Part shown: positions 39,539 to 49,310 of the stretch, piece by piece
Position numbering within the stretch: the stretch's first letter is position 1
How the letters are laid out: each line of letters starts with the position of its first letter
Assembly: GCF_030518215.1 (NCBI RefSeq)
Contig: NZ_JAULRT010000052.1
Location: 248,001-312,000 of the forward strand
Length of the DNA: 64,000 bases
Direction: 5' to 3'
Source of the DNA: Gilvimarinus algae
GTDB taxonomy: Bacteria > Pseudomonadota > Gammaproteobacteria > Pseudomonadales > Cellvibrionaceae
Notes under the pieces: generated by a model
Seen by the model: the letters and a program-made list of their open reading frames with translations, nothing else
What the model was told of the DNA's origin: nothing
The model's database searches: none
Position numbers and translations under genes: made by a program

Positions 39539-42500
39539 ATGACGGCACAATTTGTTCACTTACGCCTGCACACTGAATACTCTCTGTCCGACAGTGTGAT
39601 TCGGATTAAACCGCTGGCGGCCCGGTTGGTGGAGTTGGGCATGCCGGCCTGCGCGATTACCGATCAAACCAACTTCTACGGCCTGATCAAGTTTTATAAA
39701 ACCATGCAAGGGCAGGGTATCAAGCCGATTGTTGGCAGTGATTTTTTGATCGCCGGGGCGGACAGTGAATCCAAACCGACCCTGATCACGCTGCTGGCGA
39801 TGAACGATCGCGGCTACAAGAATATTATCGCTCTTATTTCGCGGGCCTACCAGCAGGGGCAGCAGCAAGGCATTGCCTATATCCAGCGAGATTGGATCGG
39901 CGAAGCCGCCGATGGAGTGATTGCTCTGTCGGGTGGTCGCCTCGGCGATGTTGGCATGGCATTGCTGGCGGGCCGAAAATCCCAGGCAAGAGAAGAGCTC
40001 GAACGCTGGATGAGGGAGTTCCCCGGTCGTTTCTATCTCGAGCTGCAGCGCACAGGCCGTGAATACGAAGAGAGCTATCTGCACGAAGCCGTCGCGCTGG
40101 CGAGTGAGTGCGCCTGCCCGGTCGTGGCGACCAACGATGTGCGCTTTCTCCAGCAAGACGACTTTGAGGTACATGAAGCGCGGGTGTGTATTGCCGATGG
40201 CCGCACGCTGGATGATCCACGCCGTGAACGCCGGTACAGCGATCAACAGTATTTGCGCAGCGCAGAAGAGATGGCCGAGCTGTTTAGCGATATACCCGAG
40301 GCGCTCGAAAATTCCGTAGAGCTTGCCAAGCGCTGCACGGTCAATATCCATTTGGGCGAGTATTTCCTACCCCAGTACCCCATTCCGGAAGGCATGACGG
40401 AAAACGATTTTTTCGAGAAGGTCTGTTTCGAGGGGCTGTATAACCGTTTGGAAAAAATTCTCGACGCCAATGCAGAATACTACGCTGACAAGCGTAAAGC
40501 CTATGAACAGCGTTTGCGTTTTGAGCTGGACATCATTCTGCAGATGGGGTTTCCCGGCTACTTCCTGATCGTTATGGACTTTATTCAGTGGGCCAAGGAC
40601 AACGGCATACCGGTCGGACCAGGCCGTGGCTCGGGCGCGGGCTCACTGGTGGCCTATTCGCTGAAAATTACCGATCTGGACCCGTTGCAGTACGACTTGC
40701 TGTTCGAGCGGTTTCTCAACCCCGAGCGGGTGTCCATGCCAGATTTCGATGTGGATTTCTGCATGGAAAACCGCGACCGGGTGATCAATTACGTGGCCGA
40801 AGCCTATGGGCGCGAGGCGGTCAGCCAGATTATTACCTTCGGTACCATGGCTGCGAAGGCGGTGGTTCGGGATGTGGCTCGGGTGTTGGGTAAGTCCTAC
40901 GGCCTGGCCGATAAACTGTCCAAACTGATTCCGCCCACCCCGGGTATGACACTCAAGCAGGCACTCGAAGAAGTCGAGTTGCTGCGTGAAATGCTGGAGA
41001 CCGACGGCGATGCCCAGGAAATCTGGGAAATGGCCGTCAAGCTGGAAGGTCTGACGCGCAACGTTGGTAAACACGCCGGGGGCGTGGTGATTGCGCCCAA
41101 TAAACTGACGGATTTTTCTCCGCTGTACTGCGATGAGTCGGGCAAGGGCTTGGTCACTCAGTACGATAAAAACGATGTGGAAGAGGCCGGTCTGGTTAAG
41201 TTTGACTTTCTCGGTTTGCGCACCCTGACCATTATTGACTGGGCGATTGAGATGATTAACGCCCAACGCAGTAAGACAGGTGATGCGCCTCTGGATATCA
41301 CTGAAATCGATCTGGAAGACGCTGAAACCTTCGCCCTGCTCAAGCGGGCCGAAACCACCGCGGTTTTTCAGCTTGAGTCGCGCGGTATGAAAGATTTGAT
41401 CAAGCGCCTCAAGCCGGACAACCTCGAAGACATGATCGCTTTGGTGGCGCTTTTTCGCCCCGGCCCGCTCGACTCGGGAATGGTCACCGACTTTGTTAAC
41501 CGCAAGCACGGGAAGGCCGAGGTGGCTTATCCCGATGCCAAATATCAGCACAAGAGCCTTGAGCCCATTCTCAAGCCCACCTACGGCGTTATTGTGTACC
41601 AGGAACAGGTTATGCAGATCGCCCAGGAGTTGGCGGGCTATAGCCTCGGCGGGGCAGACCTTTTGCGCCGTGCCATGGGTAAGAAAAAGCCGGAGGAGAT
41701 GGCCAAGCAGCGGGAGATTTTTGCCGCCGGCGCCAAGGGTAAAAACATTGACCCCGAACTGGCGATGAAGATTTTTGATCTGGTGGAAAAGTTCGCCGGT
41801 TACGGGTTTAACAAATCGCACTCTGCCGCTTACGCACTGGTGTCTTATCAGACGGCCTGGCTCAAGGCGCATTATCCGGCGCATTTCATGGCGGCCACCA
41901 TGAGTTCGGATATGGACAAAACCGATAAGGTGGTGACCTTTATCGAAGAGTGTCGCAACATGGGGCTGACACTTCTGCCGCCGGATGTTAACCGCGGTGA
42001 GCTCAAATTTACGGTAGATGAAAACAACAATGTCATCTACGGCCTGGGCGCCATCAAAGGGCTGGGAGAAGGCCCTGTTGACAGTATTATTGCCGCGCGA
42101 GAGAAGGGCGGCCCCTTTAAAGATTTGTTTGATTTTTGCGCTCGGGTTGATCCGCGCAAGGTCAACAAGCGCGCGCTGGAAGCGCTGATTCGCTCCGGCG
42201 CTGCCGACAGCCTCGGCCCCGCACGCGACCTCGATGCCGACCGGGCGGTGATGTTTGCCGCCATTACCGAGGCGGTAAAGGCCGCCGAGCAGAGTGCGGC
42301 CAACGCCAGCGCGGGCATGGTTGATCTGTTTGGCGATGTGGTGCCAAGTGCGCAATCGGCTGAGGATGCCTATCGCGAGTTCAGCCGCGTGCGTCCCTGG
42401 TCGATGAAAGAGCGCCTGCAGGCGGAAAACGATACGCTCGGTCTCTACCTGACTGGCCACCCGATCGATGAGTACGAGCATGAAATCAATCATCTGGTGT

Positions 42501-43042
42501 CGACGCGCATTGCCAATCTGACGCCGGACAAAAACTCTCAGCGCATTGGCGGTTTGGTGGTAGCCTCCCGAACCATGAAAACCAAGCGTGGGGATACCAT
42601 GGCATTTATCACCCTGGACGATCGAACCGGGCGCATTGAAATCGCGGTATTTGCCGACACTTTTAATGAGTGCCGGGAGTTGCTGGTCAAGGATGCTCTG
42701 CTGTTAGTGGAAGGGCAGGTCAGCCACGACGACTATAACAATGCCCTGAAAATGCGCGCCGATGCGGTACGCAATCTGGCCGAGGTGCGTCAGGAAAAAG
42801 CTCGCGCCCTTCGTCTGGTGCTCAACGCCGGTGAGCTGGGCGCAGGCCTGGGCGCTCGTTTAAAAGATTGCCTTGAGCCCTACCGCGATGGGCGTTGCCC
42901 AATCGTCATCGATTACCTGCGCTCCGATGCCCGCTGCCAGTTGACCCTTGGCCAGGAGTGGAGTGTTAGACCTGAAGATGAATTGCTCCAGCGCCTGCGC
43001 CATGACTTTGGCCTGGGTAGCGTCAAGCTGCAATACGGCTAA
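39539..43042 (+). CDS. dnaE: DNA polymerase III alpha subunit
   Basis: 1167 residues, the replicative C-family polymerase. It has an N-terminal PHP domain (FVHLRLHTEYSLSDSV), a palm with the catalytic Asp pair at 402 and 404 (MPDFDVDFCMENRDR), finger and beta-binding domains, HhH and an OB fold near 980-1060. The last gene of the envelope block. In many relatives accA follows dnaE; here an SDR gene on the other strand follows. Confidence 0.98.
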   Translation: MTAQFVHLRLHTEYSLSDSVIRIKPLAARLVELGMPACAITDQTNFYGLIKFYKTMQGQGIKPIVGSDFLIAGADSESKPTLITLLAMNDRGYKNIIALISRAYQQGQQQGIAYIQRDWIGEAADGVIALSGGRLGDVGMALLAGRKSQAREELERWMREFPGRFYLELQRTGREYEESYLHEAVALASECACPVVATNDVRFLQQDDFEVHEARVCIADGRTLDDPRRERRYSDQQYLRSAEEMAELFSDIPEALENSVELAKRCTVNIHLGEYFLPQYPIPEGMTENDFFEKVCFEGLYNRLEKILDANAEYYADKRKAYEQRLRFELDIILQMGFPGYFLIVMDFIQWAKDNGIPVGPGRGSGAGSLVAYSLKITDLDPLQYDLLFERFLNPERVSMPDFDVDFCMENRDRVINYVAEAYGREAVSQIITFGTMAAKAVVRDVARVLGKSYGLADKLSKLIPPTPGMTLKQALEEVELLREMLETDGDAQEIWEMAVKLEGLTRNVGKHAGGVVIAPNKLTDFSPLYCDESGKGLVTQYDKNDVEEAGLVKFDFLGLRTLTIIDWAIEMINAQRSKTGDAPLDITEIDLEDAETFALLKRAETTAVFQLESRGMKDLIKRLKPDNLEDMIALVALFRPGPLDSGMVTDFVNRKHGKAEVAYPDAKYQHKSLEPILKPTYGVIVYQEQVMQIAQELAGYSLGGADLLRRAMGKKKPEEMAKQREIFAAGAKGKNIDPELAMKIFDLVEKFAGYGFNKSHSAAYALVSYQTAWLKAHYPAHFMAATMSSDMDKTDKVVTFIEECRNMGLTLLPPDVNRGELKFTVDENNNVIYGLGAIKGLGEGPVDSIIAAREKGGPFKDLFDFCARVDPRKVNKRALEALIRSGAADSLGPARDLDADRAVMFAAITEAVKAAEQSAANASAGMVDLFGDVVPSAQSAEDAYREFSRVRPWSMKERLQAENDTLGLYLTGHPIDEYEHEINHLVSTRIANLTPDKNSQRIGGLVVASRTMKTKRGDTMAFITLDDRTGRIEIAVFADTFNECRELLVKDALLLVEGQVSHDDYNNALKMRADAVRNLAEVRQEKARALRLVLNAGELGAGLGARLKDCLEPYRDGRCPIVIDYLRSDARCQLTLGQEWSVRPEDELLQRLRHDFGLGSVKLQYG

Positions 43043-43043
43043 A

Positions 43044-43074
43044 TGGGGTGGCGGCGCCTGGCCCACGCACCCCA
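43044..43074. terminator. Possible terminator between dnaE and the SDR gene
   Basis: TGGGGTG (43044-43050) and CACCCCA (43068-43074) form a 7-bp stem with a GC-rich 17-base loop in the gap between two converging genes. There is no T-tract, so this is a modest candidate. Confidence 0.35.
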
Positions 43075-43115
43075 GCAGTCACCTTGTGCTCATTGACGCT
43101 TGCTAAAGGCCAGGC

Positions 43116-43826
43116 TCAGACACCGGCGAACAGTCGCTCTACGGCTTTGTGATCGCTCCTCCAAAGTTGATACACCTCTTCGGCCGGACCTGGATAGATA
43201 TCCTCCCGGCCTTCTAACAGCCCTTGAATAATGTCCTCAGCTATGGCCTCGGGGGGCGCTTTATCCACATCCATACTGGCGGTCATGTCGGTGTCTATGG
43301 CGCCGGGGAAAACGCCGTGCACTTGAATGCCCCGGGGCTGCAGGCTGGCCCGCAGGGACAAGGTGGCTGACCAGGCCGCGGCCTTGGATAGGTTGTAGGC
43401 CGACAACCCAGGCATGCTTGCCAGCGACAAAAGCGACAGGATGTTGCAGATCCGGCCGTTGTGGCTGCTAGACAGCGCTGGCAGCAGGGCACGGCTGAGG
43501 CGCCAGACGCCTTTGAGGTTAACGTCCAGACAGTGGTCTAGATCTGCCTCACTGTCGCTGAGAATATCACCGAAGGTCAAAACCCCGGCATTGTTGATCA
43601 GCACATCCAGCTTGGTCACCCGCTCGGCGAGCTGCTGAATGCTGGCCGGATCGCAGACGTCGAGCAGCACGGGCGTGACCCGGTTATCGCTGTTGTCCAA
43701 ATGGTCGGGATGGCGCGATGCTGCGTAGACGCGCTCGACATCCGCTTGTAGGAACGCAGAAACAAGGGCCTTACCCAGTCCGCGGTTGGCGCCTGTGATC
43801 AGAACGGTGGTGTTTTGCAATGTCAT
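43116..43826 (-). CDS. SDR-family oxidoreductase
   Basis: 236 residues of the classical short-chain dehydrogenase/reductase fold. TTVLITGANRGLGKAL is the NAD(P)-binding glycine motif, NNAG is present, and the catalytic Tyr-Lys pair lies in SAYNLSKAAA with a Ser about 14 residues earlier. The ATG at 43826 gives the normal N-terminus. It is divergent from a LysR gene that probably controls it. The substrate is unknown. Confidence 0.9.
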   Translation of the reverse strand: MTLQNTTVLITGANRGLGKALVSAFLQADVERVYAASRHPDHLDNSDNRVTPVLLDVCDPASIQQLAERVTKLDVLINNAGVLTFGDILSDSEADLDHCLDVNLKGVWRLSRALLPALSSSHNGRICNILSLLSLASMPGLSAYNLSKAAAWSATLSLRASLQPRGIQVHGVFPGAIDTDMTASMDVDKAPPEAIAEDIIQGLLEGREDIYPGPAEEVYQLWRSDHKAVERLFAGV

Positions 43827-43897
43827 ACTCAGTACCTTTTTGGGTGAATGGGGGGGCGCTATTAAGAGTAATAATGGTGCCATCCGGTTAAAACACC

Positions 43898-43937
43898 TTG
43901 ATTGGCACTTCATTGATGTATAAATTGCATTAATGCA
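43898..43937 (+). promoter_or_regulatory. Promoter and palindrome at the LysR start codon
   Basis: TTGATT (43898-43903) and TATAAA (43919-43924) are spaced by 15 bases. The predicted transcription start falls about 2 bases before the ATG at 43933, suggesting a leaderless mRNA. The perfect palindrome TGCATTAATGCA (43926-43937) covers the start codon and could be an autoregulatory operator. Confidence 0.4.
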
Positions 43938-44877
43938 GGCAGGTCAGTTGAGTTTATTTGTTCGGGTGGCGCAAAGAGGCGGCTTTGCGGCCTTGGCGCG
44001 GGAGGAGGGCTTGGACCCTTCGGTGGTTTCCCGTCAAATCGCCGCGCTGGAACGGGAGCTGGGGTTTCGCCTTTTTCATCGCAGCACGCGAAAGGTCTCT
44101 CTCACCTCCGCCGGCGCCATTTACCTCCGGCAAGTGGCGCCCTTGCTGGAGGAGTTGGAGCAGGCTCGTGAGTGCGCTTTAACGCAGAATCAGCGCGCCC
44201 AGGGCCGGTTGGTGCTCACGGCATCAACGGCCTTTGGGCAAAGCTGTATCCTCCCGCATGTAGGGGAGTTCAGAAGCCGCTATCCCGAGGTGCAACTGGA
44301 TTTGCGCTTTACCGATGCGGTGGTGGATATTTTGGCCGATCAGGTGGATCTGGCCTGCCGACTCACCTCCAACGCCGACCCAAACCTTGTGGGGCAAAAA
44401 CTGTTTTCCATCGGCTTTTGGGTCTGCGCCAGTCCGGCCTACCTTAAGTGCCACGGAACACCCGAAGAGCCACAGGCGCTCTTGGGGGCTCACCGGATGC
44501 TGGCCATGAACCTGCCCAGCCATCGAGATCGCTGGTGGTTTAAAGCGCCTGGCGACGATAGCTTGGTAAAAATCCCCTTACGCTCGGATATTCTGGTTTC
44601 CAATGCCCTGGCTATGCGTGAACTTGCTTTACAGGGTGCGGGCTTGGCGCTGCTGGCCAATTGGTTGGTCGCGGAGGACATTGCCCGGGGTCGCCTTGTC
44701 AGGCTCTTCGCGGACTATCAGGTCTCGGCAACGGATTTTCAGTCGGCGGCCTGGCTTTTGTACCCCTCTCGCCGGTTTATTCCCGCCAAAACCCGGGCTA
44801 TGGTGGACTTTCTCAAGGAGAAGTTTGCTAGTGAAAATCCCTGGAGTGAGTCGTCAGGGTTTCTAGCAGGTGGCTGA
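43933..44877 (+). CDS. LysR-family transcriptional regulator
   Basis: 314 residues with an N-terminal HTH (GFAALAREEGLDPSVVSRQIA) and a C-terminal effector domain. It resembles the CrgA/DsdC-like group that regulates adjacent oxidoreductases. It is divergent from the SDR gene, the likely target. Its last 50 bases lie opposite the end of dnaE2. Confidence 0.9.
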   Translation: MQAGQLSLFVRVAQRGGFAALAREEGLDPSVVSRQIAALERELGFRLFHRSTRKVSLTSAGAIYLRQVAPLLEELEQARECALTQNQRAQGRLVLTASTAFGQSCILPHVGEFRSRYPEVQLDLRFTDAVVDILADQVDLACRLTSNADPNLVGQKLFSIGFWVCASPAYLKCHGTPEEPQALLGAHRMLAMNLPSHRDRWWFKAPGDDSLVKIPLRSDILVSNALAMRELALQGAGLALLANWLVAEDIARGRLVRLFADYQVSATDFQSAAWLLYPSRRFIPAKTRAMVDFLKEKFASENPWSESSGFLAGG

Positions 44878-47800
44878 GATCGGTCAGCTTGCCGGCAATG
44901 ACGTGAACAATCTCACCGCTGCGTTCCACTGTACCTTTCACCTGCAAAATTTTTGCGCCTAGAAAAGCCCGTTTTTGCGCACTGGCGGTGGCAGACCAGA
45001 CAATTACATTAACGTTGCCGGTGTGATCTTCCAGCGTCATAAACGTCACGCCGCTGGCGGTTCCCGGTCGTTGGCGACCGGTCACAAGACCAATAATCGT
45101 TACCAGAGAACCGTGCCGGCTCTGCTTGAGTTGCTCTGCACAGACAAAGCGCGGCAGCTTCTGTTCGTGCAGCAGCAGCGAGACAGGGTGATATTCAAGA
45201 CTGAGTCCAAGGTTGTGGTAATCCTCGAGGAGGGAGTGCACTTTTGAGGGTTGATGTAATTTATCCGCCCCCTGGGTGCTGTCGTTCAGTAGTGTTTTAT
45301 TGCGCGTGTACATCAATTGCCAGCGCGCCTGATGCCGGTTGCTCGATAGCGAGGCAAAAGCGTTAGCGCTTGCCAGAGCTGTTAGAGCCGCGTTCGACAT
45401 GCCAATTTGCCTGATACTCTCGACAGAGCCAAACGCGGATTTTCGGTGGCGTAGCAGGATATCGACGTCGTCTTGGCTGAGTCCTTTTACCTGACGAAAC
45501 CCCAGGCGCAAAGCCAGAGTATTTTCCAGTGGCTCGAGGCTGTGCTGATAGAGTGAGCGGTTGACGCAGACGGGTAAGACGAGAATGCCGTGGCGCTTGG
45601 CATCTTGCACCAGTTGTGACGCAGAGTAGAAACCCATGGGCAGGCTGTTGAGCAGGCCGGCGTAAAACGCTGCGGGGTAATAGTGTTTGAGCCAAGCCGA
45701 GGCGTAGGCGAGCAGGGCAAAACTCGCCGAGTGAGATTCGGGAAAGCCGTACTCTCCAAAGCCGAGAATTTGTTCAAACAATTGTTCGGCAAATTCGCGG
45801 GTATAGCCGCGCTCAAGCATGCCGAAGATCAATTTATCTTTAAACTGCAAGAGTTTTCCGGATTTCCCCCAGCTGCCCATGGCGCGGCGTAACTGGTCGG
45901 CCTCACCGCCGCTAAAGCCGGCGGCCACCATGGCAATTTTAATAACCTGCTCCTGAAAAATCGGCACACCGAGGGTGCGCTCAAGGACATTTTCCAGATC
46001 TTTCGATGGGTACTCAACCCGCTCCTCGCCAGCGCGCCGTCTGAGATAGGGGGTCACCATTCCGCCCTGAATAGGGCCGGGCCGGACAATGGCAATCTGT
46101 ACCACCAGGTCGTAATAGTTGATGGGTTTTAAGCGCGGTAGCATGGACATCTGAGCGCGAGATTCAATTTGAAACATGCCCACGGTATCGGCGCGGTGCA
46201 AAACGGCAAACACCGCCGGGTCATTCATTTCGGCCGTGATTTGATGGAGCTGGTAATCCTTTTGATGGTGCTGGCGGATGCTGTCCAGTGTTTTGCGTAT
46301 GGCGCTCAGCATGCCCAGGGCAAGAATATCCACTTTTAAAAGCCCGAGGCTTTCTAGATCATCTTTGTCCCACTGGATAACCGTGCGTTCGGTCATGGCG
46401 GCGTTCTCCACTGGCACCAGCTCGTACAGAGGGCCTCGTGAAATGACAAAACCGCCCACATGCTGCGACAGGTGACGGGGAAAGCCGATCAGCGTTTCTA
46501 CCAGCGCCAGCAGCTGTCGAGTGGTTTTTGCGCCCATATCGGGCCCTAGCTCGGCCAGTTGTGCATGCCAGTGAACCCTTTTATCCCGCCTGTCTATGTG
46601 TTTGATAAAAAAGCTGAGTTGAGTATCGTTAAAGCCCAGGGCCTTGCCGACATCGCGCAGGGCACTTTTAAAGCGATAACAAATCACCGTGGCGGCCAGC
46701 GCAGCGCGCTCCCGGCCGTATTTCTGGTAAATGTACTGGATAATTTCCTCGCGTCTTTCGTGCTCGAAATCCACATCGATATCCGGTGGCTCGTTGCGCT
46801 CGGGCGAGATAAACCGCTCAAAAAGAACTTTAATGTGCCGCGGATCTACAGCGGTGATTTCCAGACAATAACACACTACCGAGTTGGCCGAAGATCCGCG
46901 CCCCTGATAGAGAATGTTTTGCTCTCTGGCAAAGCGGGCAATGTCGTCAATGGTTAGAAAAAAATGGGCATAGTTCATCTGCTCGATAACGGCGAGTTCT
47001 TTATCTATGGTGTTTTGGATATCAGCCGGTACCTGCGAGCCGAAGCGCTTTAGGCTGCCCTCTTTGACTCTCTGCCTCAGATAGGTCATAGCCGTGAGCC
47101 CGGCTGGAATGACTTCCGTGGGGTATTCGTACTTGAGCTCGCTGAGATCAAAGTCACAGCGTTCGGCGATATCACAAGATGCCTGAAGTAAGTCTTGAGC
47201 AAATAATGACTGGAGAGTGGCAAAGCCTCTCAGGCTGCGCTCTGCATTACTCAGTAAGGCGCGGCCAGCGCATTTGACTGTCAGTCCCAATCGTCTGGCG
47301 CTCAGTACGTGCTGCAGGGGCAGGCGACTAGGGTCGTGCATCAGGACGCCGCCGCAGGCGACCAGCGGAATTTGATGCAAATCCGACAGCGTTTGCAACG
47401 CCTGGCAGCGTCTGGCCTCGCCATAGGTCAGGTGCTTTTGCAAGCCGATCCACAGGCGTTGGCTGTGGTATTTTTTTAGCCAACGACCAAGTGATGTGTT
47501 GTCGCGTTCAGTGTCCGGCAGCCAGATGAGCAGGCAGTGTTTCAGCGAGGCGATATCCCACTCGGACAGCTGATAATGATTTTTCTCGGCTCGACGCCGA
47601 GCGTTGCTGATGATACGACAGAGCTCGGCGTAGGCTTGCCGGTTGGGACAGAGCGCAATGAGCTCCAGCTGGTTGTCGACTTTCAGCAAGCTGCCCACTA
47701 TCAGTTTAATGGGTAAGCGATCCGCTTTAATGATGCTGTAGGCTTTTACCACACCGGCGACTGAGCATTCATCGGTGATGGCGATGGCCCGATAACCCAG

Positions 47801-47890
47801 TTCACAGGCTCGTGTGACCAACTCCTCCGGATGGGAGGCGCCCTGTAAAAACGAATAGTTGCTTTGACAAAACAACTCGGCGTAGAGCAT
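44828..47890 (-). CDS. dnaE2: Error-prone DNA polymerase DnaE2
   Basis: 1020 residues, C-family polymerase of the DnaE2/ImuC type. The PHP region reads CQSNYSFLQGASHPEELV, where the first metal-binding His of replicative DnaE is replaced, usual for DnaE2. The palm motif PPDIDVDFEHERREEI keeps the catalytic aspartates. It lacks the long C-terminal tail of DnaE1. With ImuA and ImuB it carries out damage-induced translesion synthesis. It begins 13 bases after imuB. Confidence 0.96.
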   Translation of the reverse strand: MLYAELFCQSNYSFLQGASHPEELVTRACELGYRAIAITDECSVAGVVKAYSIIKADRLPIKLIVGSLLKVDNQLELIALCPNRQAYAELCRIISNARRRAEKNHYQLSEWDIASLKHCLLIWLPDTERDNTSLGRWLKKYHSQRLWIGLQKHLTYGEARRCQALQTLSDLHQIPLVACGGVLMHDPSRLPLQHVLSARRLGLTVKCAGRALLSNAERSLRGFATLQSLFAQDLLQASCDIAERCDFDLSELKYEYPTEVIPAGLTAMTYLRQRVKEGSLKRFGSQVPADIQNTIDKELAVIEQMNYAHFFLTIDDIARFAREQNILYQGRGSSANSVVCYCLEITAVDPRHIKVLFERFISPERNEPPDIDVDFEHERREEIIQYIYQKYGRERAALAATVICYRFKSALRDVGKALGFNDTQLSFFIKHIDRRDKRVHWHAQLAELGPDMGAKTTRQLLALVETLIGFPRHLSQHVGGFVISRGPLYELVPVENAAMTERTVIQWDKDDLESLGLLKVDILALGMLSAIRKTLDSIRQHHQKDYQLHQITAEMNDPAVFAVLHRADTVGMFQIESRAQMSMLPRLKPINYYDLVVQIAIVRPGPIQGGMVTPYLRRRAGEERVEYPSKDLENVLERTLGVPIFQEQVIKIAMVAAGFSGGEADQLRRAMGSWGKSGKLLQFKDKLIFGMLERGYTREFAEQLFEQILGFGEYGFPESHSASFALLAYASAWLKHYYPAAFYAGLLNSLPMGFYSASQLVQDAKRHGILVLPVCVNRSLYQHSLEPLENTLALRLGFRQVKGLSQDDVDILLRHRKSAFGSVESIRQIGMSNAALTALASANAFASLSSNRHQARWQLMYTRNKTLLNDSTQGADKLHQPSKVHSLLEDYHNLGLSLEYHPVSLLLHEQKLPRFVCAEQLKQSRHGSLVTIIGLVTGRQRPGTASGVTFMTLEDHTGNVNVIVWSATASAQKRAFLGAKILQVKGTVERSGEIVHVIAGKLTDLSHLLETLTTHSRDFH

Positions 47891-47903
47891 GAGGCTGACC
47901 CTT

Positions 47904-49307
47904 TTAGCTGAAATAGCCGTGCAGATACCAGGCGGGCGATGACAGTTTGTCGCCTTGTGCCAAAAAAACCCATAGCCATGCTCCCTGCCGATTGCGGGCG
48001 ATGTAGTAATCGCGAATGACGCTATTCTGGTCCCACCAGCCAGTGGTAATGCGTTCGGGCCCCGTGACTATCGACAAGGGGTCGCGGTAAAGGCGGGGCG
48101 TTTTAAGTAGCAGGCTTGGTCTCAGTGCCAGGGCAGTGTCTGCGGTGACTGTGCCCGTGCCCGGTTGCGGAAAAGCCACACATTCAGGTCGGTGATCATC
48201 GGCCAGCGGGACGTACCCGAGGGCTTCGGCTCCGAGCTTGGCGCGCAACAGTGCGATGAGTTCGGCCCGGTTGCACGGGCCGCTGGCCTGGTCGAATAAA
48301 TCCCGATGCTCCGGTGAGTCGCAGTATCCGGGGTCGGCCCGCAGGGTAAAACCGGATGCCGGCGTGTCAAGATGAACCGACTCGAACTTTACATCGAGCA
48401 GACGCTGCCACACCCGAGCGCGGCATTCTCCTCTACCGGCTTCGATGCGAACGACTTTCGGCGCGAGCTGGTGTTGGTGCAGCGTCAGGCTGAACGCGTC
48501 GGTGACCTGTGCGCGGGCTTTTAAAAACTGCTCCAGCGATGTCAATGAGCGCTGTACATACTCGCGCAGTAAAAGACTTGTGCTCAGCTCCCAGGGCAGC
48601 TCCCGGTAATGCTCAAAGTAAGCCGGGGGCGCAAAATAATGAACAGGCGATGCCTTTTGGCCAGTGAGGGTGCGCAAGTAGCTTATGCTGTCTCTGTCCA
48701 GCCGGTTGGCCAGCTCGCTCATGGGCAGCTGCAGTAACTCGGCAAAGCGAAACAATCCGAGCTGGTGTAATTGGGAGAGTGTTTTGGCCGGCAGCTCGCT
48801 GTGCTGCAGGGCAATCCACTGCCACTGCTGCTCCAGTGGCTCGGGGGCGGTGTCGAGGCAGGCCTGGCCGGCACGCGCCATTAATCGTGCGTTGGCAGGT
48901 CGCAGGCCCGTGGCCGGGATAACCTCTACCTGCTCCGCGTTGAGCAGCCGCTCCAGCGTGCTCCAATAACGCGTAAAGCCGCCGTAGTAACGCAGCATCG
49001 ATTCGGCTTTAAACAGCAGGCCATCGGGCTCAAACAGCATAATCTCCGCCGAGGCTGCGTAGAGTTGCCGTGCCATCTCGTGTAGCCGCCGGGTGTTTAA
49101 TTCGGCGTTATAGGGGATGACTTCAAGTTGTCGGCACAGTGAGCTGGCCATGGCCAACCCCATGGCCGGCGTTAAGCCGGCGGCCCGGGCGGGCCCATTC
49201 AGCTGTACCAGCGTATGGCTGCGCTCGCACACAAGAGCCCGTGGTTGTTCGGTTGGCGCCAAGCTGTTCAGCTGCAAGGCCGGAAAATGCAGGTAAAGCC
49301 ACAACAT
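47904..49307 (-). CDS. imuB: Y-family polymerase-like protein ImuB
   Basis: 467 residues resembling Y-family polymerases but with the first active-site segment changed (LYLHFPALQLNSL instead of a D-x-x-x-F motif), so catalysis is not expected. In known systems ImuB is the hub that binds the beta clamp and ImuC (DnaE2). I could not spot a clear clamp-binding motif by eye. It follows imuA by 3 bases. Confidence 0.93.
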   Translation of the reverse strand: MLWLYLHFPALQLNSLAPTEQPRALVCERSHTLVQLNGPARAAGLTPAMGLAMASSLCRQLEVIPYNAELNTRRLHEMARQLYAASAEIMLFEPDGLLFKAESMLRYYGGFTRYWSTLERLLNAEQVEVIPATGLRPANARLMARAGQACLDTAPEPLEQQWQWIALQHSELPAKTLSQLHQLGLFRFAELLQLPMSELANRLDRDSISYLRTLTGQKASPVHYFAPPAYFEHYRELPWELSTSLLLREYVQRSLTSLEQFLKARAQVTDAFSLTLHQHQLAPKVVRIEAGRGECRARVWQRLLDVKFESVHLDTPASGFTLRADPGYCDSPEHRDLFDQASGPCNRAELIALLRAKLGAEALGYVPLADDHRPECVAFPQPGTGTVTADTALALRPSLLLKTPRLYRDPLSIVTGPERITTGWWDQNSVIRDYYIARNRQGAWLWVFLAQGDKLSSPAWYLHGYFS

Positions 49308-49310
49308 GGG

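Noticed and set aside
40643-42493. 616-codon leftward open frame opposite dnaE
   Set aside because: Fully inside dnaE on the other strand, with no known family features.
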